A stretch of 64,000 bases of DNA. Source: Larus michahellis. Its lineage: Eukaryota > Chordata > Aves > Charadriiformes > Laridae. Both the position numbers and the translations under genes were made by a program. This document shows positions 44,421-58,565 of this stretch, piece after piece. The notes below the pieces were generated by a model. The model did not search any database. It worked only from the letters and a program-made list of their open reading frames with translations, and was not told the DNA's origin. The stretch spans positions 17,829,378-17,893,377 of the forward strand of contig NC_133906.1 in assembly GCF_964199755.1 (NCBI RefSeq), read 5' to 3'. Positions within the stretch are counted from its first letter, which is position 1. The number at the start of each line of letters is the position of its first letter.

Positions 44421-47400
44421 ATGATGGGGTAAATCACCACCCCGCCGGTGGTCCCTGGCCTCCTGCGGGCTGGCAGTCCCTTTTCCCCCCATTTTGTGGG
44501 AGAAAGACCCCAAATTTTTGTGCCTCTCCTCACAACTCAATTAGGAACGCTGCAGCTTTCTTCTTCAAAGCGAAGCTAATTCATTAGCAATCTAATTATT
44601 TACCTGCGTAGCACAAATACAGCTTTCGAAGCATTTTTCTCTCAAATGGAAGGCGAAGGCTTTGTTCTTGGTGGGTTTTTTAATACTCTTTATTTGACTG
44701 GGGAATAAAAACATGCTGAAAGTGAACAAAATAAAGCATTACAGAAATCATGGGTCATTAAACCGAGAAATAATTGCAGCTTTACAAGGTTTTTAAGGGA
44801 GGGCATCACCCAGGCAAACCTGGGTGAGGGGTGGAAAGAAAGGGGAAAAAAGAGGAGCGGGAAAGGCTGGGAATTTATAGATGTGGTCAGTCCCAGCCGA
44901 GCAAACCTGCACGTGGTTTAAGAGGAGATGTGTTTGCCTGATGCACCGTCCTTCCATGGCATGGGCAGGGAAAATGCTCTTGGATGCACTTAAGGGCAGG
45001 AACAGACTCCCAGGGGAAAGCGTGCTGCTCTCTGGTATTGGAAATGCCCTTGTAGGAACCCATGGCAGCCTCATCCAGGTATCGCTGAGGTCCCAGCACG
45101 CAAGTCTCGGCGCTGGCCATGCCACAGGTTGTTTTACTTGTCACCTGTGGCCACCAGCTTCACGCTGGATTGCAAACCATCACACGCAAGAAAATCCCAA
45201 GTGGGATTTTTGCTTGGCTCTCACCACCTGCCAACCTCCAGACTGGATTTCTCTCCCTATCGCCTTGTTCTCGCAACGAGCACCAAAGCTAGGGAGTAAA
45301 ATCCCATGAACCGAAACAACCCGGAAGAAACTGCTGATGCCTGGAGTGTGCAGGACCGCGTTCTAGGCGCTGGTAAAGCCCAACTCTGGAGCTTGAAAGG
45401 AGCAGAAAATCCTGAAGCAGAGCTAATGCCTCACAGTCTAACAGGAAACCCCATTTTATTACAACCTAATTATGTTAATAGCGTAACAGAGACCTTGTTC
45501 CACCAAGCCCCAGAGCACCCACGCATCCCGCTCTCTGCCGTAGCACTAATGGCTCGCAAGTCCAGCTGAAGGAAGCCCTCCAAGAAGAGAAGCTGATCTT
45601 TGCAAAGGTCACCGTGTTAATCATCACGCCCTTTCACTAGCAGCAGCTGTCGCTAATTGCCTGTGAAGGAGTCAAAATGAAATTCCTGTTAATCCTCCTC
45701 CCAACATTACTAAAATCCAACATCATCATCATCACCATCTCCCCCCACAAACGGCCAGGAGCCACCGGCACTGGGCAGCTGATGGAGGAGCTCAGCCCGT
45801 CTCGGGAGAGAGGCGGCAGCGGCAGGTGGGAAATAACATTTCCACTTTGCAAATTGAAGGATAGCTTATTGATTAGCAGCAATGAGTGTCGGGACAGTAT
45901 TTCCCACCTCCTTGTACGATCGACCCTCGCACTCGTCATTCCGCTGAAGTTACCACCAGACTCAGAACAGTCGAAATCCTGGAACAGGGGGAATTTGTTT
46001 AATCAATAACATATGAAGCTTTTGGCACGGCTGAGCGTATGAAATAATTTTACAACAGCAAAATAAAGTAGTGCTGTGTTATAAATCAGAGAACACATAT
46101 GGAAAAGTTAAAGCGATGCACTAAGTCACAGGGATATCAAGGAAATCACAGAAGTTCTGGCTGGAGTCCCTGGCTCCGCTGATGTTAATAGCTGAGAACT
46201 TCAATGCAAGTCAGGTTTGACTTCTTTTTCCAAAAGAGTAACTCATTTGCAATGCATGCGGCTGTATTAGAGTGAAAGGGTATTTAGAGCGTTCCCTTCG
46301 CTCCACTGTCTATGTAAATTGTACATCTTGTCTACCTACAGACCCGCAGCAGCAAACAGATTACAATTTCCCTATTGTACCCGTGCCCGATCGGGCGCAC
46401 GACCGTGCTGGCGGGGAGGAGGAGATCACCACAGGCTCGTCACGGGATGGGCGGATGTGAATTGCATTTTGTTTTAGTTGTCTTAAATAATTTGCAGAAT
46501 GCTTAAAATAAAACGCATCCAGAACCTTTTAAAAAAATTGCTCAGCATTAGTATTTGAAATATTTATCCCCCAGGGTGCAGGCTTGTAACATGAGCACTT
46601 AATGGGGTACATTTTCTTCTCTCCAGAGAAAAAACAAGACATTGCCATTAAATAGCACACTTAGACCAACTATAAGTGTTGATGCTATCTGAGGGCTCTT
46701 GTTTCATTTTATATGCTAGGATAATTCCTGGGAAGAAAAACATACTGCTAGAAAGAGCAGGAAGACCCACTTCTCCCTTTTCTCATTCAGCAGCCAAGAA
46801 GACACGAGAAAGGGTTATCAAGTAATGCCGACACCCCCTCCCACAGAACCAGTGCAAAAAAACCCCCTTATTTCTTCCCCTTGCAGAAAATGCGTCACTG
46901 AAGTACAAGTTCACATCACTGAAGTACACTGAAGTTCCCGACTTGCCAGCAACAGCAAGCTGTGGTAATTTAATTTTTCCCCGATTTGAAAAGGCAGGGA
47001 CGAACGCGCAGAGGAGGCGGCCCTGGTCACAGATGGGACGCCAGTTCGGCTGCGGAGCTGCCTGCCAGCCCCGTGCCCGCAGCAGCGTTATTCCAGCAGA
47101 CCGGCTCCGCGGGCAGGCAGCACAGATGCTGGCGACGGCACAGCACGAGCTGGGGGTTGCAGGACGTTTCAAGGGTAGAAAAATCAACAGCTGGGGGAGG
47201 AGGAGGAGGAGGATGCTGACTACACGGGTGTCCTACTGCTAAGACCTTTGGTTGATGATGCCTGAAAGCTTCCCAGCGAGCTGCAGCTCTGAAGTGATAC
47301 TGGCATCTCCCGCTCCCCCCCGGTGCCAAGCTCCGGGCAGGGTGTCACGAGTGGCTTTTGGTGATCTAAAGGCAGGGTGCTCCCCACGCTCTGCCTCTTC

Positions 47401-49128
47401 GGACATCACCAACACCCACACAGCCCCGTGGCCCACCGTATCCATGAGCTGGTCCAGATGGAAAATTAAGCATCCTTGTTGCGGGATACATTTTCCGCCA
47501 GACCATCCAGCTGACCGAGCCGGTGCTGCAAAGGAAGCACAAGGGAACTAGGATGCCATTTTGGACAACGGCCCGAACGGAGAGCCGTTTAAACGGCTTG
47601 TGAAACCACATCCTTAGAGGTTTTGCTTTCTTGCAATGTCAGGTTTACCTAATGGCTTAAGGACAATGCACTGAGCCTTACAGTATGCTGCTTACCACCG
47701 CCCAAAATAGGTATGCTTCCTGTAGCCCGGGACCGCAAGACAATGGTATTTATGCTTAATTTCACGACTGTTCCTAAAGCGCTCTTCAGCCCTGGCAGAG
47801 GACACTTTATGCTCCCTGCGAGCGGATGCGCAGTTCACGCCTCTCGTTTCCTTCAAACACGTCTATTTAAATGCATTTGGGTTGTCAGCGTTTCACACAC
47901 CGTTACCTTTACTGGTGGCATATATAAGGTAACGCTAATTGCTATGTGGGCTGCTGTGGCTCAGTTTTCCAGACTTCCCACCCAGAGGGAAGCTCTGTTA
48001 CAGAAAGATTCCGTTTGACAGGTTTCGGTGCTGCGAGGAGAATGGAAGATGGATGGGCTGCCTGCTGCAAGGAGAAGAGCCCCCGTCTCCTCGCAGGAAG
48101 CCACAACTCCATCAGAGCTCACGGGGAGAGTTTTCCACAACAAAACCGTTGTATCTTGGGCGGCCCAGAAGCACCAGCGCAGCCGCAGGTCCTCACAGGA
48201 GCATGGGTGGGACGACATGGGATGGGGCTGTCTGGGGAGCAAAGCGCTCCTCGGGACGAAATCAATGGATCAATCGGCATTACACCAAGCGAGGAGGATT
48301 TGCTGAGATGCTCAAACCAAGAGCCCAGACACTGTCAAGCTTGGGGAGGTGCTGGGGGAAGAGAAGAGAGCACAGAGCTTGGCCAAGCTGGAAGAGGGAG
48401 AGGGGCTTTGCACAAAATGAACCCCCAGCACGGTCGAGCAGAGCCACAGCTCGTACTGAAGGAGTTAAAGTGCACAAAATCCCAGCAAACTGCACCACGG
48501 GGAGTGACGAAACGCAAGTCCGCCTGTCCCAGGAGTGCCAGGAGGTCAAAACCCAGGGAAAATCCCACCGCAGGGGAGCGAGGTCCGGCACAGCACAGGG
48601 GAGACCAGCAGCGTGACTCACCCCGATGGGAACTGCCCTGAAAACTTGCAGCAGGAGTATTTCGAGCTCAATTCGAGCCCCTGTTCCCTCTGTACAAAGA
48701 GGTTTGCTGTTGGACTGCCGGGGAGGCCGTTTCTGTACTCGGGTGCTTTTGGGACCCCCCGCCATGCATCCGAACACCGCTTTGGAAATGGTCTCTCACC
48801 GGCTGCTCAGCTCCTCTTTGAGTACTAAAAGCTGTCACCTGGGCACACGAAGAAATGTTTAGCGATGGGTTCATCCTTTGGAGTGCCTTTATGAGACATC
48901 CGTAAAGCGAATCACCCCGGGTGAGCCCCCTGTTAATAACTCACCCTCGTACCCAGCTTCCCAAAGCTTCCCGTGCACAGATCAGCTTCGTTACCCAGCA
49001 TCACCGCTGTGCGTTGCTGTGCAAAATCTAATCCAATTTTCTTCTTCTTTAGGGATAAAACATCAAGGGAGGGCAGTCAGTCTGTCAGATCCAGCAGCAA
49101 TGTGGAAGAAGTGGAGGCAGAGCTGTGT
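44421..49128. other. Noncoding stretch, no gene recognised
   Basis: No exon of a known neighbour gene was recognised. A C/G-rich part (47.94-48.64 kb) is open in two + strand frames for over 220 codons, but its composition looks accidental. A TATATAAGG sequence at 47919-47927 precedes it. A small direct repeat (TCACTGAAGTACA) lies at 46895-46928. Confidence 0.45.
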
Positions 49129-49260
49129 CATCATGGAATCGTCTGGGGTGGAAGGGACCTTTAAGATCATCGAGTCTGACCATTAACCTGACACTGCCAA
49201 AACCACCAGTAAGCCACGTCCCTCAGCACTTTGTCTACACATCTTTTAAATCATCTCCAG
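49129..49260 (-). mobile_element. CR1 LINE 3' fragment
   Basis: The + strand reads ATCATGGAATCGTCTGGGGT, then GGAAGGGACCTTTAAGATCA. It continues with degenerate CR1 3' sequence to about 49260 (CATCTTTTAAATCATCTCCAG). It is more diverged and shorter than the copy at 41.9 kb, in the same orientation. Confidence 0.88.
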
Positions 49261-52200
49261 CAAACCCATGTCTGAGGAGGAGCAATGCAGATGGGTGAGC
49301 TCCAACGCTGCCATGGATTGGGAGGAGTGGTTCAAGACACACAGCCTCTTTTGGGGAACTCAGTGTTCAGTTTTATGACCATGGAAAAAACCAAAATGTA
49401 TAAACTGTGAGATCACGACTTTGTATGTAGGTATTTAGAACTATAAAGATACTCCTAGAAGACTCCCATGGCCATGTCCAAAGCCTGGGGAGAGCAGGGG
49501 CACACTGACAGCCTTACAAATCAGTAGACTGGAAGAAATATCTTAAGTTGTCCATAACAAACCAGAGCAAGCTCTGCTAGTGCAAAGGTACCAAAGGGAT
49601 CCTGGATGCTGTCAGCGTGGGTCGAGCGTTTATTAGCCCAACGTTGGTGTGGAGCAGGGCAGCCCCGAGCAGAGCCACCCGGAGCTCCGCACCACCTCCC
49701 GGGTGTCTATCCTTGGGCACTGCCCAAAAGTGACCAAACCACTACAAAAGCCAGACTGGGATCAAGATGCTACAAGAGCCCCGCTTTGGCATCGCTGTGC
49801 CCCAGCCACATCCCCTCTCAGGACGAAAATGCACACTTCTGCCAAACCACCTCCAGGGTCCCTGGGTCCCTGCACCACTCATCTGCAATCCGGCCAGCGC
49901 ACGCTGACTGTAGCTAATTCCCTGAATATGTTTTCCCGAGGACAAGCCCAGCAGCTGCGTGCGTGTGTGGCATATCACATTTCGGGGGGTGGCATTTCTA
50001 CACTCCTTCCCCGGCACAGATCCGGCAGGCGGCTGTGCAAGCACCCAGGAGCGGGCAGGATGCTAAGCCAGCCCCGCACACCTGCGAAGACAAATAAATT
50101 CTTTACTTTAACATCAGACAGCAGACTATAAAATGAAGCTACAAGAGTGTATTGCTGCACGTGAAGGGAAATTCATTCTGCTGCTAATGCCCATAACTTC
50201 CCTACTGAGAGTAATGGGTATCAACAGGAGAACAGACATCTCAGAGGGCCAAAACGTGCGCTGGTTCTTTTTCCTAGGCTTGTGCTGGGCACACTACCTG
50301 AAACACAGAATCGCTGAGTTCTTCTTTCTCCCCAACCCTCAAGCTGATGTAAAATGCCCACATTTTAATAGTAAGCATGATTAACCATCAGCATAAATTA
50401 CCAGGGTTATAATGAAGTCTCAGAAAAAAACCCCTTGATTGTTTCTTCGGAGCAATGTTCCAGTTATACACCAAGTTACATTTCAGTTTAAATAAAAAGC
50501 AACTCCTGTGCTGGGTACCAGATAAGAACTCAAGTCTAAATGAGGCTGGCGGTCCTTCCCACCTTTGAAATACATAAATATATGTGTTATTTAGGATCAG
50601 CGTACTATGGGGACTGGCTGATCCTCTGGAGCTGAAGAAGTAGAGCCAGATGATCCTCCAAAGGCGAAGGGAGAGGAGAAAAGCCAGTTCAGATTCCCAG
50701 CCAGGGCAACGATTTACGGGTAGGAGCATTTTCTGACTTTGACTTCTTCAGCAAGGAGACGGTACGCGCACGTCTCCCTGTTCAAAGGACATCTTGTGCG
50801 TATGAGCAAATTTGTCCAAATCGTTTTGGCTCCGGCCGCGGTAGTATGTTTAGTACACGATTTCCAGATGTGTTTTGTATCCCCGTCAGTCCGGCTGCTG
50901 CCTCAAGCCAAGGGAGTTATATAAGCTGCAAAGCTTAATTGGATTATTTAGCCCAAATCGTTGGCCAAGAGGCAGCGGGGCCGTGGAACCGGCCGGGCAG
51001 CCCGGAGAGGACCTGCACCACCACCGGCCGGGGGAGAACGGGAGGGAGCACGAGCCAGCAAATAAATTAAGGAATTCATAAAGCAAGACTGGCCTCCCCA
51101 TCTCCCGCCAATGTTTTCTCACGCCTCCCGTCCCTTTTACGGAGGATGCACTAGCTGGTATTCTATTAGAAGTATGTTTTCCTATTCTAACAACAATTAA
51201 AAAAAGAATGCAACAAGCATTTAGAAGACACGAGCATTTCCTCTCCACACTAACGAGCATTTCCTGACCGTGCAGCTCCACAACATGGAATAATACATCC
51301 AGCAACTTAGTTTTTCCCACAATGAGGTTTTTTCCCAAACTTTGGCCGTTGCGGCGGCTTATTTTCCATTTAAGGGCATAATCCTGCTTGCGGGATAACC
51401 CATCCCAGTGGATCTTCACAGATGTAATTATTAAGGCAAAGTCCTAAAAAAGAAAAGTGTTGCAACTATTCTTGGGAGGAAATCAGGAAAGAGAAGAGAG
51501 AGGAGCTGAAGAGCTTCCAAATGCTGTAGCTACCAAAGCGTGCCAGAAGGATTTTGTTCCTTTTATTTTTAATAGAGCTGGATGGTTAAGTCAGAAGTTA
51601 ATGCAAGTATATAAACTCACGCTAATCTTTCAGCAGGTCGCCTACTCCATTGCTTAAACAAAGGGCATGTGCGTGCTTGAGAGCTACTTAAACCCTTGCC
51701 ATGAGGCCCTGGATGGACTTTGTATGGCTTCGCTACAAATAATAATAATAAAAAAAAAAAGCAGCCTGGCATCCTTCTCTGCCACGGCCGACAACATTCC
51801 CACCGCTCTCCACCAGGCAAAGCGCCACGGATAAATTCAACAGATTAAAACAACCAGAACAGTACAACAGGCAGGGATGTGCTCAGTTCTGCTGGAAAGG
51901 GCTACACAAACGCTGGGAATCGCACGCTCGGAGGGAGAAGATGCTTCTTCTCCCCCACCCCCGCCCCAGCTCTGGTCCCCAAAACATCACGCACACAACC
52001 AAGCCCCGAAATCCGGGGCTGCGAAGCTGCGTCGCCCGCATCCCTGCTGCAATTCATGACCAATATTCCCCCGAACGAGGAGCTTCGATTGCCGGGCTGT
52101 ACGGAGTAACAGTAAACAGCAGTGGTGACCAAAAAAAGCAGTTTACAGCAGGGCTCTCTGCTACGATCCCGTGATTACTAGTTATGGAAATTTTTCAAAA

Positions 52201-55200
52201 AAAAAAAAATAAAAAAAAAATAAAGGAACACAAAGGGAGATTTCCACAGGGCACACAGCGAGCCATGCAATTTGTGCTGCGCTTGGACTTTGTAAATCAA
52301 AAACCCAGGCGATGTTTACAGCGCTCTAGTTGTTCCTTAAACTTCGTTTTTCTTTACTGCATGCACTTCATGCCCTCGGTGAGCTGCGGCGTGAAGCTCC
52401 CTCTGCGTGACTGACGGCAAGCAGAAAGTCGGCACGGCCCGACGGGGGCAAACCGGCCTCACCCCCACCGTATCTGCATTAAGAGCTTCCGCAAATTTGT
52501 GTAATACGCAGCAGTACAGAAATGGATTTCCAACCAGAAGAGCAGCTGGCAGGATTAAACAAGTAGAAAAGCACATGCACATAAAAAAACCCAAAACCAA
52601 ACCCAAACCCCCCCCCCCAATCGGGAGGTCTGCACAAGAGCTAATGGAACGAGCAGAAAATAACGGGGCATGCTTGGGGGGCGCTTCCTTTACGACAGAC
52701 AGTAATGTCTCATTACGGGAGAAACAAATACAATAAAGATGAATATTCCATCTTCCCCTGGCTACATTTTAAGCGTTAAGCCAATATAAATCCTCAGGTT
52801 ATATTTCACAAAAATAGCTAATAAAAGAAAAACAAAAAAAAACAAAAAACCCACCACCAAACCAACCCTGCTGGCAGCGCGGTGAAGCAAATTTCATTTG
52901 AAAAATAAATCCTACATTCTTCATAGGCAGACGTGAAAATCTATCAGACTTTATCACAACAGCCCCTCCCAGGACCGAAAGAAGACACAGAGTAAATTTA
53001 CAGAAAAAAAGTTGTTTCTCGTGCCCTTCTTCCCCCATATCGCTTAACCCAGTACAAAATTACTGGCAAACCGGCGGTTACTGCATCTTATAAACAGATG
53101 CGACACCTCCCCAGCCCCGCGGTGCTCCGCAAAGTCAACACGGAATCAACCCAGCACTTGGGATCATCGGTAAAACACTTGGATGGCGAAACTACACGGA
53201 TGCTGCAATTACTGTCATCACAAAATGACCATTCAGCGCCACTTCTCCAGCGAGGCCAGACCGTACCAGCCCCCCGCTAACAAACACGGCCTTGTCGGGG
53301 TGTCTGGGCACGAAGGCGCCCGACACCAGCCCACGGCTGCCAGGAGAAGATCGCTGGCAATTTAAGGACACGCTGAGCCGGTCCAGGACACCGTAGCATC
53401 ACCGTTTCTAGCTGATCGAAGGGCAAGCTCAATTTACCTCCGCAGTTTTGTGACAACTAGTACAAGCCGACACGTGAAACGGTCTTAAAGCTGCTCTTGG
53501 GTGCAAGATTATAAATCTGGATCACCACCGTCTTCCCTCCCACAGCAAGAACATCACCCCGAAGGCTTATCATCCATCTCTTACCAGGATGGGGCAGGGA
53601 GCAAAAGGAGGAAGCATCTTTAATCAATTAAATCCCAACTTGGTCTGAGCTGGTCTTTGCACAGAACATCCCTCGGTCGCTCCCCCAAACAAAACGAACC
53701 CCCTACACGTGCCGAAGGTGTTGGAAATGGAGTGCGGAGACACGCGCCGTGCCCAGGAGTCTGCTGGATGCTTAAACATTAAAAACCTGTGGCTCTACTC
53801 GGTTCTGCAACTGCAGTTCCCACCTGCCCCCGCGGCTGGGAGGGGGATGGATTCGGGGAGGGGACCGTGGTGACAGGAGCCGGAATTGTCCCAGGTGGTG
53901 GCAGCGTCGTCCGCGTAAGGGGACTGAGGGTGGCTTCCAGTCTTGTGCCTCTTGCAATCTCAAGACGACCTTTCTGGATTACAAACACCTTTAATTAGGG
54001 CCAAATCATTAATTATTAACAGTAATTTTAGCTTTAGAAAAAAGTTTGAAGCAGCCAATCACTTTTACCCCACTGTAACAAGGAAAAAAAAAATAATTCT
54101 AAAAGAAACCTTTGCTTGGCAAAGTTTTCCCGCTGCCTAAACCAAGGCAGGAATAAGCTCAGCGATGAGCTGAGGTGCACCAGAGCTCTGCAAAGGCGGC
54201 AGCTCCTGACACTCGTCGCTTTGGCCAAACCCTGACTGCAAACTCTAGAAATCCTGCTGGCCCAAAGTCCCTCGGATTCAAGCACTGGAGGCAAACCTGC
54301 AACAAGAAGCAGCTGTTTCTGTAGATCATAGCTTAGGCTTTGGGGTTTGCTTATTATTATTATTTTTTTTTTTAAAGTTGGTTTACTGTATATTTATTCC
54401 GTCTATAATCTCCCCTTGCCTTGCATCTCCATTTTGAATTATTTATCATCAGGTATCACATTCATTTGCACACTTTATGAGGTACAAAAGAAATGATTAG
54501 TCATTACATATTAGACTTCCCCAAACCACCTGTGCCAGGCTTTGCAGCAGTTTTGGTTTAGTTTTTTCTCTAACGCTTGGGGGGGGGCGGGGGAGGAAAT
54601 CCAAGGGGAGAATGGGATTTGCTGGAAACGCAGAGTAGAATAGCCCGCACGCTCGCTGATGGCAAAGGCTCATTACTCCGTTATAGCTGTGCTCCGCAAG
54701 GAACGCGCAGACTGTCATCTCTGGCGTAATTTAACCGGCGATACAAATTGCAAGCAGTATTATTTCAAAGGACCTTTATTTATTGATTAGAAACGAAGTC
54801 CTTACCCTCTTCCTGCTCCCTCCTTGAGTCGCGCTGATTGCACACAATAGAGAGCTATCACTCAAAGAGCCAATTAAGTCAACTTCTGAAAGGTAATTGA
54901 ATAGCTGAAATTCTTAGTGCAATATTGTACTGCATTATCTTGATTGCAGCAAAGAAAAACAAAGCAGACGGAGCAACAAAAATTAGAGAATGAAGCATTA
55001 GCCACATGTAGGAATACCGAAATGGATGGTCCGATTATCAAAAAAAAACCAAACCCCAAAACAGATTATTTTCTTTCTGTGGTTACTTCTAACCCTTGCT
55101 AGAGGTGTGAGAAGGAAAAAACCAGCCTTGGTCTTGTTTATTTTCTGCACTTGGCAGGACTTCATGAGGGATCAGCTGAGCTGTAGACCAGGCACAGAGA

Positions 55201-58200
55201 ACGGTGGTGGCCCCGGCCACCCCACCACATCCCTCCCCGGGGAAGAACACATCATCTGGGCATCCCATTCTCAACCGAAAGCTTTGATTAAAGCATTTCT
55301 TGTGGCTGGGACTTTATGAAGATATGGATCACCCACGCCTGACAGAGGAGTTCATACTATTCTCCAGCAGAGCCACCTACAGACCTTCTCTCTTCTGCCC
55401 TCCTGGCCACCTTCAGAAGTACCTGGAGGAGTTTTGATCACCTCTGGGATTTCTGTACCATGGCCCAATTGGGCTGAAGCGAGACTCGGAGTTTGAAACC
55501 TTTTGGGAAGGAGGACACAGCTTCAGTCCCTTAATAACAACAGGCTTAAACAGAAGGGGAAAAAAAAGGGGAGAAATTGATTGTAAGCCTGCCAATACTC
55601 AGAAGTTATATAAAATCACTCATTTAAATGCAGTAAAAAACCCACATCACAAACTGCGAGCAGAATCCTCAGGAACTTGAAGACACCAGCTGTACGTGGT
55701 CAAAATTCACCATCAATTTCCGAGGAACTACTCAAAGTCACAGCACTCGGGCTATAAAGCATTTATACAGGGACATAAAAAGGAAGCTTTCTGCAAAGTA
55801 GGAAAAGAGGCGCCACAGAACATAAAAATCTCCCTCTTCCGCACCAACAGCAGACGCTGGTGTGACCTACCACCCCTGTCCTCCTGCCCCTTCATCCACC
55901 TGGGTTTCCACAGCAGCAGAATCAATCCATCCATCCTTAGAGCAAATTAATGGCCAACTGCTGCTTCGGCACCGTCCACCTCCCCCCACGAGTATTTAGT
56001 CCAGCACCAGGAGTCTTGCTGAAGAGCATACAGCTGAGCAGGGTGAGATGCTGCGGTGTCTCAGCCCCAGGTACCTGGATGCTTTCTCCATCCATTCTCC
56101 CGGTGGCTACCACAGTGCTCGAGGTCCCTGCCCTGAGCCCGCAGAGTGTCCATCCCAGTACAAGCATAGACCTCCCAGAGCAACCCAATAAACGTCACTT
56201 CTCTGCCAGCGAATGTGCCAGCAGAGAAATGCAAACCCATCCTCCTGTAGACATGGCTTCTGTGTTTGAGCGGCTGCCGCAGGGATGGTCAGGGGGAGGA
56301 TCCAAAGGGATTTATGCACCTTGCAGGTAGGGAACCCCTCTCGTGCCTTGATTTCCCACCTGTGAAACAGGCTGAATGACACCCAGCCAACTTTGTAGAG
56401 GGCTTTGCTTTTCATCAATCCACCTCCACCTCTAGGAGTCCGGTGTCATCATCCCCGCCGTGCTGCCCAGGGGCCTCGGGACCTGTCAGTCTGAACCAAA
56501 ACAGCCCTTAATCCATTGGGAATTTGGCAGTATCATGTCATTAACCCCTGAAATACACGTGGTACCAACGTCTGCCACGGTGCACCAGAAATACGGCATT
56601 CGCACCCACCACCGAGTCCTGCCCAAACTTCTGCCTTACTCATTTTTGTCATTTGCTCCTCGGTTTATTTTGCAATTTTCTCTGCAATTCCCGCTGAAAG
56701 ACGGGACACAATTTAAAGAACTTGGAACAATTTCTTCCGAACTTGAACGGTCTTTGCCCAAAAGAAGCCAGAAGGAAGCCTACACACCCAAATGACACCC
56801 CAAGAGACCCGCTCCTCAGACAATACTCCATAAAAGGGAGCTTTAGTTTTTCTTAATCAGACTGAAAGCTCATCAAATACAGCAAAGCACCAGCCCCTCC
56901 CTGGCCAGTCTATACTTGAGACTTGTTCTATCTTTTCAAAAGCTCTTTTCAGTTACACAACCAAAAAAAAGTCTGTAAGGACTATATCTAGAACAGCTCT
57001 AAAAATTGTTCATACTTTCTCCAAGAGCTTACGTCAGCTCAGCGGACGGAGGAGCCAAGAGAACAAATATTTCATGGAGCAGTCACTGCACATAAATATT
57101 GCCCCCGACACGGATGCACCCTGAATACAATTACATCCTCACATCAATTACTAGGACGCTCCAGAAACACTCTTCGTAGAAAACGAATAAACAAATAAAC
57201 AAACAAATGTAAGCTTGAGATAAGGAACTATCTGACATTCTAGCAGGCTGCTTCACCTTATAATCGTTATTTCCCAAGACACGTTGTGCTGGTTCGTATT
57301 CCAATAATACGTCCGTGTAGCCGCACAGGTACAAGGGAAGCGTACAAATCATGCCTCGCGAAACAACTGTTGGCAAAGAGCAGGATTTGTGTATTCATTG
57401 CTCACCGCTGAACAGTTACGTACATTTTAATTCCGACCTCAAACGCAATTTGGACAACGGCAGATGCTTCCTATAGCGCAGGCTTCCGTCGGAGGAGAGT
57501 TAATTCAGTTTGAACACGGCAGCAATGAAGAAAGGGATTTAAACAAATATTTTCTGCTTCCTCTCTAAGCTTGATACTGCAGAGGTAAAAATGAGGGAGT
57601 ATTAAACTGAGCAGCTAAACCCGCCTCTCCCAGCCCCGGCTCTGCGCTCAGCCCAGCCCGCTACGCCTGCCCTTCCCTGCCACCAAACATTCCCCTCTCT
57701 GTGACACCAGCCTATGGCAAAAAGAAATTAAATTATTTTAACAAGGCTCTTCCGGGTGCACACTGATGTGACCTGATGAGAGGAGAATATGCCTCTTGTT
57801 TTAGGCTGCTTAAGTTTCACCAAAAAAAGGGGGCACGCTCCTCTGCAAAACTCTTTTTCCTCTCCCCTCGTTATCCTCGGCAGCTTCCTCCTGTTACTCT
57901 CCATTAACAAGCGGATCATTATTTCACCAGCCGCAATCAAAACCTTCTGTAAGATAAGATCCAACTGCAATTTTACATCCGCAGAGTTGCCCACACTGAA
58001 GAGCCCTGAGATGCTCTTAACGAGTTGTATGCGCAGGGATCATCGCCTCTTCACCCATCAGCGGAATGGGCTTGGGAAGCGACAGCTGCTTCAATAGCGG
58101 GCATGCAGCGGAGTAGTTTAAGGGGAAAAGAAATACTATAAATAATTGAAACCACAGCAAGGAATGTAGGCAGAGCAGAGGGAAAGAGGGCAACTCAGAG

Positions 58201-58522
58201 GAAGCTGGCAGCAGGAGAAGTGATAAGGACTTCTCCTGGAAGCCAAACCAAACAAGAGTGCGCGTACAAATAAATCCGCACCTCTTCACCTGTGCGCTAC
58301 GCCACACACCAGCAGACAAAAGAAGTTCCTGACCTTTTCTGCACTGTTTGGCAATCCGAATTTTAAGCACCTACGAGCCCTCTCTTGCCAACATCTTCCC
58401 CTTTCCTCCTCTCTGCCGCATCCACAAGACTGATGCAAATGACCCCCGTGCTTGTCCCCGGCACTGCAGCAATCTTGGCCACCAAAGGACGCTGACGAGT
58501 AAGTAGAATTCGATTTTAAATC
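49261..58522. other. Noncoding stretch, AT-rich islands, no gene recognised
   Basis: It contains A-runs (about 52196-52222, 52830-52850), a C-run at 52610-52617 and a G-rich run at 54580-54593. AT-rich segments with TAAT/ATTA-type motifs lie around 54390-54500 and 54720-54920. No splice-bounded reading frame matched a known protein. It is either MGAT4B intron 1 or sequence upstream of that gene. Confidence 0.45.
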
Positions 58523-58565
58523 GTAGGCGGGACATTCATCTGACATCGATGAATGTCCCACCTAC
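58523..58565. repeat. Inverted repeat / hairpin (17-18 bp arms, 7-9 nt loop)
   Basis: The arms 58523-58539 and 58549-58565 are reverse complements at 16 of 17 positions, and bases 540 and 548 add a further pair. The single mismatch is C-A on the + strand but G-U in a minus-strand transcript, the MGAT4B sense direction, so that RNA could form an unbroken 18-bp stem. No flanking extension is seen, so the stem is too short for a typical microRNA precursor. Confidence 0.85.

Noticed and set aside
47905..47940. Possible MGAT4B exon 1 end (ATSKG-like with a GTAAC donor, minus strand)
   Set aside because: An in-frame stop lies a few codons upstream with no ATG, and the sequence is part of a TATA-rich stretch.
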